DNA from: Bacteroidales bacterium
GTDB lineage: Bacteria > Bacteroidota > Bacteroidia > Bacteroidales > UBA932
Assembly (NCBI GenBank): GCA_017544265.1
Contig: JAFYEM010000018.1
Coordinates: 1 to 50,794, forward strand
Direction: 5' to 3'
Length of the DNA stretch: 50,794 nucleotides
A program made the position numbers and the translations under genes. Every line of letters starts with the position of its first letter. Position 1 is the stretch's first letter. Positions 32,145 through 40,009 of the stretch are shown here, piece by piece. Below the pieces are notes generated by a model. It saw only the letters and a list, made by a program, of their open reading frames with translations. It had not been told where the DNA came from and searched no databases.

Positions 32145-33272
32145 TTATGCTGTTTTCACTTTGTAACGGCGGTTCATCTTCGCGGATACGACGCAGTGGT
32201 CGATAAGCGGGGCGAAGGTGTTCATCAGAAGGATGGCGAGCATCATACCCTCCATGTAGCCGGGGTTCCAAAGGCGGACCACAACTGCGAGCGCGCCCAC
32301 CAGGAAGCCGTAAATCCATTTGCCGGTTTCGGTCTGGGCAGCGGTCACGGGGTCGGTGGCCATGAATACGGAACCGAAGAGGAAGCCGCCCATCACGAGC
32401 TGGTAGTAGCAGGGAAGTTCAGTGGCGCCGCCGATGTAACCGAGCCAGCCTATGAGCAGCCCTCCGGCAATCGAGGAAACCATGATTTTCCAGGAAGCTA
32501 CTCCGGTCCATACGAGGAGAATGCCGCCGAGCAGAATCGCCACGACGCTGGTCTCGCCGGTGGAGCCGGGGATGAAGCCCCAGAACATGTCCATGAACGA
32601 ATACTGGGAACTCAGGGCGCTGATGCCGCCGTCATGGGCGATTGCCAGAGGGGTGGCCGCGGAAACGGCATCGACACCCTTCGGGGCATGGACCCATACG
32701 GATGAACCTGACATGGATGAAGGATAGGAGAAGAAGAGGAAGGCGCGGGCCACGAGAGCCGGGTTCCAGATGTTCATGCCGGTGCCGCCGAACACTTCCT
32801 TGACGAATATCACGGAGAATGCGGTCGCAAGGGCGAGCATCCACAGTGGAACGTCCACGGGGACAATCAGAGGAATCAGGAAGCCCGTGACGAGGTAGCC
32901 CTCGTTGACTTCTTCTTCGCGTATCTGGGACGATGCGAACTCAATCGCAAGGCCGACCGCGTAGGAAACTACGAACAGGGGGAGCATCTTCAGGAGTCCG
33001 AACCAGAACATCTTCCAGAAGCCCCAGCCAAGTCCGTAGGTAAGGGAGGTCTGAAGGCCGACGTTGTACATGCCGAAAAGGGCTGCGGGAACGAGGGCGA
33101 TAACGACCATGATCATCACTCGCTTGAGGTCTATGCCGTCGCGCACATGGGCTCCGCGGGTGGTCACAGTGCCTGGAACGCGGAGGAAGGTGTCGAAGGC
33201 ATCGACAGAGGAGTGGAGCCAGTATAATTTTCCGCCCTTGTCAAAAAGGGCTGGTTTATTGCCGTCTGCCAT
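32145..33272 (-). CDS. nqrB: Na+-translocating NADH:quinone reductase subunit B
   Basis: This is a 375-residue membrane subunit with about ten helices that carries covalent FMN and forms the sodium path. The FMN threonine is predicted as Thr241 in FIPGSTGETSVVA. GGTGMNIWNPALVARAFLFF and FMATDPVTAAQTETGKWIYG are family hallmarks. The gene lies three bases after nqrA and 12 before nqrC. Confidence 0.97.
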   Translation of the reverse strand: MADGNKPALFDKGGKLYWLHSSVDAFDTFLRVPGTVTTRGAHVRDGIDLKRVMIMVVIALVPAALFGMYNVGLQTSLTYGLGWGFWKMFWFGLLKMLPLFVVSYAVGLAIEFASSQIREEEVNEGYLVTGFLIPLIVPVDVPLWMLALATAFSVIFVKEVFGGTGMNIWNPALVARAFLFFSYPSSMSGSSVWVHAPKGVDAVSAATPLAIAHDGGISALSSQYSFMDMFWGFIPGSTGETSVVAILLGGILLVWTGVASWKIMVSSIAGGLLIGWLGYIGGATELPCYYQLVMGGFLFGSVFMATDPVTAAQTETGKWIYGFLVGALAVVVRLWNPGYMEGMMLAILLMNTFAPLIDHCVVSAKMNRRYKVKTA

Positions 33273-33275
33273 AAC

Positions 33276-34616
33276 TTATGCCATTTCTTTAATCATAAGG
33301 TCTATGCCGGATGCGATGATGGACTGGATTTCGTTCTTTGAAGGGTCCACATAGTCGCAGAGGGCGAGGTCTTCGGGCAGCACTTCATAGATGCCGAATT
33401 TCTCCATTTTCTCGATATCTCCCGCGAGGCAGGCCTTTATCAGATAAATGGGGAAAATGTCCATCGGAGTGACGTCTTCGAAGCATTTTGTCTGCACGAA
33501 AGCGCGCGGCCCGCCGTGCATGTTGGTGTCCATGTCGTATTTCTTTCCGGGGGTGAGCCAGGAGAAATAGCACATGGATGTGGAAAACACGCCGGGACGG
33601 AAGGGCTTTGCCCAGCCGAGAATTTCGCGGTCGGTCCCTTCGCAGAGCAGGGTGAGCTGGCTGTCGAAGAATCCGAGGTATCCGTCATTGGAAAGAATGC
33701 TGCCGGAAAGCACGTCGCCTCCGATGATACGGGTTCCGGGGGCGGCTGCTACGATCTGGCGCAGGGGAGTGCCGGGAAGAGCCTCGACGTAAGCTGCGGT
33801 CGGAGCCATGGGACCGGTGACGGCGACTTTCCTCCAGAGGTCCACCTGTCCGGTGCGGAGCAGGCGGCCGATCGCGGCGGCACCTTCCATAGACACGGTC
33901 CATACGGTCTCGCCTTTGAGAATGGGGGAGATGTGACTGATCTGCACGCCTACGTTGCCAGCGGGGTGCGGGCCGTCCACGACGTGGAGCACTGCGTTCT
34001 CGATTTTGTGGAACGGGCTCTTGGAATAGGCCTTGGCCGAAACGGAAAAATGCACTCCGCCGTCAGAGAGAAGCGAGAGCGCATCGACTGCCTTCTGGAT
34101 GTCCGCAAAACTGCCGCCGAGGGTGAAATCGGTGTCAGGTGCGAGCGGAGCTGTGCTGAATGAAGAAATGAACAGCGCCTTTGGCTTGAGGGCGGGATCT
34201 GCCATGACTCCGTAGGGGCGCTGGACTATGAAAGGCCAGAGACCGGAGGAAAGGAGCAGATTCCTTAGGGATTCTCCGTCAAGTTTTTCAGGGATGTTGA
34301 ACCGGATGCACTCCTGGTTCTGATCTGGGGCTATTACAATTGCAAGGAGTTTACGCTTGTCGCCCCTGACAATCCTTTGGACAAAGCCGCTTACCGGGGA
34401 GGTGAACAGGATGTCCGGATTCTGTTTGTCACAATAGACGGGGCTTCCGGCTTTGACCTTGTCGCCTTCCTTTACAAGCAGTCTCGGTACGAGACCCTTG
34501 AAATCGGTCGGTTTCAGTGCCACTTCATCCGGGACAACCTTCTTCGTGACTTTGAGTTCGGCCTCACCCGAAATCGGAATGTCGAGACCTTTTCTCAAAT
34601 CTAGATTGTTGGACAT
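33276..34616 (-). CDS. nqrA: Na+-translocating NADH:quinone reductase subunit A
   Basis: This 446-residue peripheral cytoplasmic subunit of Na+-NQR is implicated in quinone interaction. The N-terminus has the barrel-sandwich region (GLDIPISGEAEL, LVPRLLVKEGDKVKAGSPVY). Later come RPYGVMADP and the C-terminal SLBB-like region. I chose the ATG at 34616 (MSNNLDLRKG) because the preceding in-frame start is a TTG two codons upstream. It is first in the operon, with a TATCTTCG promoter box 35 bases upstream, divergent from the helicase gene. Confidence 0.96.
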   Translation of the reverse strand: MSNNLDLRKGLDIPISGEAELKVTKKVVPDEVALKPTDFKGLVPRLLVKEGDKVKAGSPVYCDKQNPDILFTSPVSGFVQRIVRGDKRKLLAIVIAPDQNQECIRFNIPEKLDGESLRNLLLSSGLWPFIVQRPYGVMADPALKPKALFISSFSTAPLAPDTDFTLGGSFADIQKAVDALSLLSDGGVHFSVSAKAYSKSPFHKIENAVLHVVDGPHPAGNVGVQISHISPILKGETVWTVSMEGAAAIGRLLRTGQVDLWRKVAVTGPMAPTAAYVEALPGTPLRQIVAAAPGTRIIGGDVLSGSILSNDGYLGFFDSQLTLLCEGTDREILGWAKPFRPGVFSTSMCYFSWLTPGKKYDMDTNMHGGPRAFVQTKCFEDVTPMDIFPIYLIKACLAGDIEKMEKFGIYEVLPEDLALCDYVDPSKNEIQSIIASGIDLMIKEMA

Positions 34617-34651
34617 TATCAATAAATTTTTAGTATTTTAAAAATATCGGG

Positions 34652-34659
34652 CGAAGATA
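34652..34659 (-). promoter_or_regulatory. -7 promoter box of the nqr operon
   Basis: CGAAGATA reads TATCTTCG on the minus strand, one base from TAnnTTTG, 35 bases before the nqrA ATG. A second box for the divergent helicase gene lies 13 bases away. Confidence 0.4.
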
Positions 34660-34672
34660 GCGATTTTTTTCG

Positions 34673-34680
34673 TAATTTCG
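34673..34680 (+). promoter_or_regulatory. -7 promoter box of the helicase-mtaB operon
   Basis: TAATTTCG is a one-base variant of TAnnTTTG and ends 32 bases before the helicase ATG at 34713. Confidence 0.4.
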
Positions 34681-34685
34681 CTCGT

Positions 34686-34703
34686 CTTAAAACAAGTTTT
34701 AAG
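34686..34703 (+). promoter_or_regulatory. Perfect 8-bp inverted repeat in the helicase leader
   Basis: CTTAAAAC and GTTTTAAG flank AA, giving an 18-bp palindrome between the likely transcription start and the ATG at 34713. It could be a regulator operator or an mRNA 5' hairpin. It is not a terminator because no T-run follows. Confidence 0.5.
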
Positions 34704-34712
34704 TACTGAGTG

Positions 34713-37112
34713 ATGACAACGGACTATTTGAACGATTTGAATGAAGAGCAGAGAGCTGCCGTTGAGTGTACGGAAGGGCCTTCGCTGATAGTCGCAGGCG
34801 CCGGTTCCGGAAAGACAAGGGTTCTCACGACAAGGGTCGCCTATATCATCGAAAAAGGTGCTGATCCTTCTACCGTGCTGGCCCTGACCTTCACCAAGAA
34901 GGCTGCCACTGAAATGAAGGAAAGGATTGCCCTGCTGGTCGGCGGGCGCAATGCCCGGCGTATAGTCATGGGCACCTTCCACTCCATATTCGTACGTTTC
35001 CTGCGCGAATATGCGGACCTTACGGGCTATCCCGGGAGCTTTACGATTTACGACCAGAGTGACTCGCAGAGCGCTGTGAAAGCCTGCATAAAGGAACTGA
35101 ACCTGAGCGATGCCATATACAAGCCCCGTGAGGTGCTCTCCCGTATTTCCACGGCCAAGAACAACCTGATTACGGCGGAGCGCTACGCCGCATCGGCCGA
35201 TATAATCAGCAAGGACAGGGCCTCCCGCAAGGGCGAGATTTTCCGAGTCTATCTCCTCTATCAGCAGAAACTCCGCCAGAGCGCCGTCATGGACTTCGAC
35301 GACATACTGCTGAACATGAACATCCTCTTCCGGGACCATCCGGAGGCGCTGGAACAGATTGCTTCCCGTTTCCGATACATAATGGTGGACGAGTATCAGG
35401 ATACCAACTATGCCCAGTACCTGATAATCAAGAAACTCTCCCAGGAGCACAGGAATATCTGCGTGGTCGGGGACGATTCCCAGTCCATATACGCTTTCCG
35501 AGGTGCCAGGCTGGAGAATATTCTCGGTTTCAAGAAGGACTATCCCGAGTGCAGGGTTTTCCGTCTTGAGAAAAATTACCGTTCCACCCTGAATATTGTC
35601 GAGGCTGCGAATTCACTTATAGAAAAGAATTCGGAACGGATTCCCAAGACCTGCGTATCCATGGGGGACGAGGGTGAAAAGATACACCTTACCCGGGCCT
35701 TCACGGAATCCGAAGAAGCGGCCCTTACTGTCACTTCCATTATCCGCAGGATGAGGGATGACGGTGCCCAGTACCAGGATTTCGCCGTCCTCTACCGCAC
35801 GAACGCCCAGTCCAGGGCGCTGGAGGAGGCCCTCAGGCGACGCAACCTCCCCTATGTGATTTATTCCGGCAATTCCTTCTTCGAAAGGGCCGAGGTAAAG
35901 GATATGATGGCCTATTTCAAACTCGCGGTGAATCCTTCCGACGACGAGTCTTTCCGGCGTATAGTCAACAAGCCCGCAAGGGGGATAGGCGCGACTTCCC
36001 TGGCCGCCCTCGATGATGCCGCGAAGAGTCTCTCGATGCCGCTTTTCAAGGCCGCGCACGAAAACAATCTGGAGCGTTTCGGCCTGAAGGCACCTGCGGT
36101 GAAAAAGATACTGGAGTTCTGCTCCATGATAGAAAAAGCGGCTGAAAAAGCCCTCACGGAGGATGCCTATCCGGTGGCGGAAGGCCTGAGCCGCGACAGC
36201 GGACTCTATGCCCTGTACAAACTGGACAACTCCATAGAGGGCCAGGCCAGGGCCGCCAATATAGAGGAACTCGTGAACAGTGTCGCGGAGTACGGGATAC
36301 AGAGGGGACAGGAATACGTATCGGAACTGCTGGACGACGGAACAATCTCTGATCCGTCCGAGGTGCCCGATGACAGCTATCCGAAGGTGCTGCTCGGGGA
36401 TTTTCTGGAAAACATATCCCTGCTTGCCAATATAGACATTGAAGACGGCGACACTTCCAACAAGATTGCCCTGATGACAGTGCATTCCGCGAAAGGCCTG
36501 GAGTTTCCCTATGTCTATGTGGCCGGCATGGAGGAGAATCTTTTTCCCTCCGGGAGCATGCTCGCTTCGGAATCGGATATCGAAGAGGAAAGACGGCTCT
36601 GCTATGTGGCCATGACAAGGGCTAAAAAGGCGCTGACGCTGTCCTATTCCACTTCCCGCATCCGGAACGGCTCCTATGTGGAGAATCCTCCGAGCCGCTT
36701 CCTCAGGGAAATAAATCCCCGCTATCTGGACCATCCGCTTCCCGGTGAGGGCGGCTCGTTCACCGCACGTGCGGAATCCTCCTCTGTCTCAGGCTCCGGC
36801 GGATGGTGGTCCCGCTCTTCTTCCGGCCCATCCCGTTCTTCTTCCGGCCCATCCCGCGGGCCGTCGGTCCAGCGGCCTTCGCCGGCCCCTCCGGCAGCCC
36901 GGCCCCTGCCGCCGAAAATCCCTGACTCCGAGTTCGTTCCGGATCCTTCTGCGACCTTCCGCGAGGGCGACCGCATAGAACATAACCGTTTCGGTCCGGG
37001 TACGATAAAATCCATCAGCGGAGAAGAACCTGACCGCAAATCCAGGATAGTCTTCGACCGCTTCGGGGAAAAGATTATGCTGCTTAAGTTTGCCAAAATG
37101 AGAAAGATATGA
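34713..37112 (+). CDS. UvrD/PcrA-type ATP-dependent DNA helicase
   Basis: This 799-residue superfamily 1A 3'-5' helicase takes part in repair and replication restart. Motifs are seen in order: Walker A AGAGSGKTRVL near residue 30, DEYQDTNYAQY (motif II), GDDSQSIYAFRGA (III), LEKNYRST (IV), VHSAKGLEFPYVYVAGM (V) and LCYVAMTRAKKAL (VI). A Ser/Pro-rich linker with two RSSSGPS repeats (about 700-735) leads to a C-terminal Tudor-like domain (NRFGPGTIKSI) typical of PcrA. I chose the ATG at 34713 over a GTG one codon earlier. The next gene's ATG overlaps its stop (ATGA). Confidence 0.95.
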   Translation: MTTDYLNDLNEEQRAAVECTEGPSLIVAGAGSGKTRVLTTRVAYIIEKGADPSTVLALTFTKKAATEMKERIALLVGGRNARRIVMGTFHSIFVRFLREYADLTGYPGSFTIYDQSDSQSAVKACIKELNLSDAIYKPREVLSRISTAKNNLITAERYAASADIISKDRASRKGEIFRVYLLYQQKLRQSAVMDFDDILLNMNILFRDHPEALEQIASRFRYIMVDEYQDTNYAQYLIIKKLSQEHRNICVVGDDSQSIYAFRGARLENILGFKKDYPECRVFRLEKNYRSTLNIVEAANSLIEKNSERIPKTCVSMGDEGEKIHLTRAFTESEEAALTVTSIIRRMRDDGAQYQDFAVLYRTNAQSRALEEALRRRNLPYVIYSGNSFFERAEVKDMMAYFKLAVNPSDDESFRRIVNKPARGIGATSLAALDDAAKSLSMPLFKAAHENNLERFGLKAPAVKKILEFCSMIEKAAEKALTEDAYPVAEGLSRDSGLYALYKLDNSIEGQARAANIEELVNSVAEYGIQRGQEYVSELLDDGTISDPSEVPDDSYPKVLLGDFLENISLLANIDIEDGDTSNKIALMTVHSAKGLEFPYVYVAGMEENLFPSGSMLASESDIEEERRLCYVAMTRAKKALTLSYSTSRIRNGSYVENPPSRFLREINPRYLDHPLPGEGGSFTARAESSSVSGSGGWWSRSSSGPSRSSSGPSRGPSVQRPSPAPPAARPLPPKIPDSEFVPDPSATFREGDRIEHNRFGPGTIKSISGEEPDRKSRIVFDRFGEKIMLLKFAKMRKI
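36813..36854 (+). repeat. Tandem 21-bp repeat in the helicase linker
   Basis: Two 21-bp units, each encoding RSSSGPS, differ at a single base (CGCTCTTC versus CGTTCTTC). They lie in the unstructured linker between the helicase core and the Tudor-like tail, where copy-number change would keep the frame. Confidence 0.8.
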
Positions 37113-37546
37113 GAAAAACAATAGTGCTTGTCCTCTTTGCCGCGCTTGCGGTATCATCCTGTTACTACGGCTACACCCCGCCGGAGGACACTGCCAATGA
37201 AGGGAATGCCCGGGAGGAAACCCGGGAAGTCCCCACGGTCTATGGCCTCTACCTTTCCAACGGGCAGTCGGCTTCGTACATGCCCGGGCGCGACCAGCTC
37301 GGAGTACTCCGTTCCGAGGGCAAGGTATGGTTCCGTATCATAACCCCTTCGACGGTTTCCATGATAGAATTCGGCGGAATCCCCGAAGATGCGGTGAAAG
37401 GCAGTGAATTTACCCTCACTGTCCGTATATCGGATGGAGGGAAGCTGGCTTCGGAAAACAAATATCAGGTCAAGGTGCTGTCGGTGGACGGCGTCCGGCT
37501 TGCCCTGGAAGGCAGTGACGGCACATATTATATTGTAAGGAGGTAG
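37109..37546 (+). CDS. Small lipoprotein of unknown function
   Basis: This is a 145-residue lipoprotein with a signal ending LAVSSC (Cys18). A short acidic linker follows, then a compact beta-rich domain (VYGLYLSNGQSASYMPG to DGTYYIVRR). I do not recognise the family. The ATG overlaps the helicase stop (ATGA) and the M6 peptidase gene begins four bases after its stop, placing it in the helicase-mtaB operon. Confidence 0.8.
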   Translation: MRKTIVLVLFAALAVSSCYYGYTPPEDTANEGNAREETREVPTVYGLYLSNGQSASYMPGRDQLGVLRSEGKVWFRIITPSTVSMIEFGGIPEDAVKGSEFTLTVRISDGGKLASENKYQVKVLSVDGVRLALEGSDGTYYIVRR

Positions 37547-37550
37547 GTCT

Positions 37551-39251
37551 ATGCGCAAGATTCTGCTTTCCGCGCTGATCGCGCTCGTCGGCCTCTCCTT
37601 ACATGCCATTCCGGCCAAAAAGGGAAAAATTACAGTCGTGCGTGACGGTAAAACCGTGGTTGTGGAAAATCACGGTGATGAATTACACAGTTTCCTGACC
37701 GACGGCTCCGGAAAAGTTGTCGAGGCGGTGGAGTCCCCGATGGCCGGGAAACTCCCTGCGACCCGTTCCCTGAGGAGGCGCTCGCTCCGTTCCGGCTTTT
37801 CTTTAGGAGAGCACAGGATACCTGTGATTCTCATAAGTTTCGACAAAACGCCGTTCTCCATAAACGAGCCTGCGGAACGCTTCTCCGCACTTCTGAATGA
37901 GCCGGGCTACAGCGATAACGGGGCGACCGGCTCGGTGCGTGACTTCTACGTGGATAATTCGGGCGGCAAATACACTCCGGTTTTCGATGTCTATGGCCCC
38001 GTGCAGGTTTCCCATACTGTGTCGTATTATGGACATAGGAATGGCGACAATGCCGCGGCGGCCATCTATGAGGCCAGCTTCCTGCTGGACGACACCATAG
38101 ATTTTTCGAAATACGATTCTGACGGCGACGGGGAGGTGGATATGCTTCTTATGTACTATGCCGGATACAGTGCCGCGGAGAGCGGGAATTACAACGACAT
38201 CTGGCCTCACCAGTACTATATGAATTACAGTGAAGACCAGAAAATTGTGGACAACCGCTTTGACGGAGTCCACCTGAACCGTTATTTCTGTACTTCCGAA
38301 CTGAATGGCGGCTCCGGAAAGTTTATGTGCGGAATCGGCGCCACCTGTCATGAATTCGCCCACTCGCTCGGGCTTCCGGATTTTTACGATACTGATGAAG
38401 AGAGCAGCGGCGGGGAAAACGTTGCACTGGCGAATTTTTCCTTAATGTGTGGCGGCTCGTATAACAATGAGAGCCGCACTCCGCCCAATTTCAATGCTGT
38501 GGAAAGGGAGATGCTCGGGTGGATGGAGCCGGCAGAAGAGCTATCGGACGGCATCTACACCCTTTCGTCTATATCGGAAAACCAGGCGTACCGGAGCAAC
38601 AGCAATGTCCCCGGGGAGTACTTTGTCTATGAGTGCCGTGACGGGAGTGGATGGGACAAGTACATAGGCGTCAGCGGCCTTGTCATTTATCACATAGACC
38701 GGTCCGACCGGATTGTCTATGGCGACTTTACTGCGGCGCAGATGTGGAACGAGTGGGAAAGCTATAACAATATCAACAACGTCGGGGGGCATCCCTGCTT
38801 CGATATAGTCCGTTCTGCTGAAGGGGATTACCTTAGTTTCTTTGTGTTTCCGGGGTATTACGGAAAGACGAGCGTGGAACCCCTGGACTGGGACGACAAC
38901 TCCCACGGACTGACACTTTCGAATATTTCATTCTCGGAGCAGAGCGGAAAAGTGTCATTCAGGGCCGCGTACAGCAGCGCCGGCAGGGCTGTCAATGGAA
39001 AAATCACGGACTATAACGGCAAGCCTGTTCCTGCAGCTGAAGTGCGGCTCTCGCTGGACAGGAGGGGAGTGCGCAGTTCCGGTCCCGGTACTCCTCCTCC
39101 GCTTTCGACTGATGTCGTCGCCACCACTAAGACAGACGGCACATTCACCTTTAACCTGCCGGCTTCTGCAAAGGACGATTTCATAATCACGGTCCATAAA
39201 AACGGCTATGTACCCTCCGCCAGGGCAGTTCCGTCTCACGCGGACAGGTAA
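37551..39251 (+). CDS. M6-family metallopeptidase, upstream part of a frameshifted gene
   Basis: This encodes 566 residues with Sec signal MRKILLSALIALVGLSLHA. The M6 (immune inhibitor A-like) zinc site is CHEFAHSLGLPDFYD, with His267, Glu268 and His271 as ligands and base. A calcium-type loop DSDGDGEVD lies upstream. After the peptidase domain, a carboxypeptidase-regulatory-like beta domain begins (GRAVNGKITDYNGKPVPAAEVRLSLD). The frame then breaks: ...NGYVPSARAV should continue SVSRGQVSVNFGIRQ, but the stated frame reads PSHADR and stops at 39249-39251. Adding one T in the GTTCC near 39230 restores the frame into the next ORF. It is therefore probably a disrupted gene or an assembly error. 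Confidence 0.9.
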   Translation: MRKILLSALIALVGLSLHAIPAKKGKITVVRDGKTVVVENHGDELHSFLTDGSGKVVEAVESPMAGKLPATRSLRRRSLRSGFSLGEHRIPVILISFDKTPFSINEPAERFSALLNEPGYSDNGATGSVRDFYVDNSGGKYTPVFDVYGPVQVSHTVSYYGHRNGDNAAAAIYEASFLLDDTIDFSKYDSDGDGEVDMLLMYYAGYSAAESGNYNDIWPHQYYMNYSEDQKIVDNRFDGVHLNRYFCTSELNGGSGKFMCGIGATCHEFAHSLGLPDFYDTDEESSGGENVALANFSLMCGGSYNNESRTPPNFNAVEREMLGWMEPAEELSDGIYTLSSISENQAYRSNSNVPGEYFVYECRDGSGWDKYIGVSGLVIYHIDRSDRIVYGDFTAAQMWNEWESYNNINNVGGHPCFDIVRSAEGDYLSFFVFPGYYGKTSVEPLDWDDNSHGLTLSNISFSEQSGKVSFRAAYSSAGRAVNGKITDYNGKPVPAAEVRLSLDRRGVRSSGPGTPPPLSTDVVATTKTDGTFTFNLPASAKDDFIITVHKNGYVPSARAVPSHADR

Positions 39252-40009
39252 GCGTCAACTTCGGCATCAGGCAGGTCGGCCAGATGATGGACAGGGAAGT
39301 AGTCAAACTCAACGGAGAGGACATGGATTACCTGTTGCCCGAGTACAAGATGGCGGCCTCCAGATTCACTCCGGCAGAACTCTCGGTTTACGGTGACGGA
39401 ATAATCAGTGGCGTGGGATACTATATATATGCTGATGTTGAGTCCGCAACATCCGTTACGGCTGTAATCCAGGGAGCGAAAAGCAAGAAAGTCTGGACAA
39501 AGACGAAGCGGAAGCCTGTCATAGGGGAATGGGACATAATCGACGTATCATCGCTCAATATACCAGTCCCCTCCGGCGAGGACTATTATATCGGTTACAT
39601 GGTAAGCGGAACGTCATCGACCTACGTATTCCTGATGGAGCAGGGAAACGCCTACGGAGGCTGCTACTCAAGCACTTCCACCGACCCGTCATCTCCTGTA
39701 TGGAACGAGGAAAAAGGTTATAAACTATGGGTTGCGCCATATATCCGGAGCGAGGAATCCGTGGTTCCGGCCCATATCGGCGTGAACGTGATATCCGCGA
39801 AAGAGTCGTACAAGGCCGGCGAAAAGTTCGTTTTCGCACTTGACGAGGCGGAAGGAAGGACTCCCGACAGCGTGAAGTGGTTCTATGACTCCGCAGCCGT
39901 CTCGTCCGAAAGCGTAGTCCTGCTTTCCGGCGCACATACCGTCGAGGCCCTGCTGGAGTTTGCAGACGGCACTGAAGAATTATTGATACTCGAAATAAAC
40001 GTAAAATGA
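39252..40009 (+). pseudogene. Downstream, frame-shifted C-terminal part of the M6 peptidase
   Basis: In another frame the coding signal continues without a gap: from about 39233 the sequence reads SVSRGQVSVNFGIRQVGQMM and runs to a TAA at 40007-40009. An ATG at 39284 could start a separate 241-residue product, but this would lack a signal peptide and begin in mid-domain. It contains a beta domain around residues 40-160 of that ORF and a closing Ig-like repeat (FALDEAEGRTPDSVKWFYD). Together with 37551-39251 it would form a protein of about 819 residues. Its end overlaps the M16 gene start by four bases (ATGA), coupling the original gene to M16. Confidence 0.85.

Noticed and set aside
35613-36734. 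373-codon open frame antisense to the helicase
   Set aside because: It is a shadow of the helicase coding bias; the helicase motifs decide the strand.
39176-39200. Programmed -1 frameshift site in the M6 gene (run of five A before C)
   Set aside because: The run is TAAAAAC, not a full X-XXY-YYZ heptamer, and the protein stays family-like for ten residues past it, so the break is further downstream.
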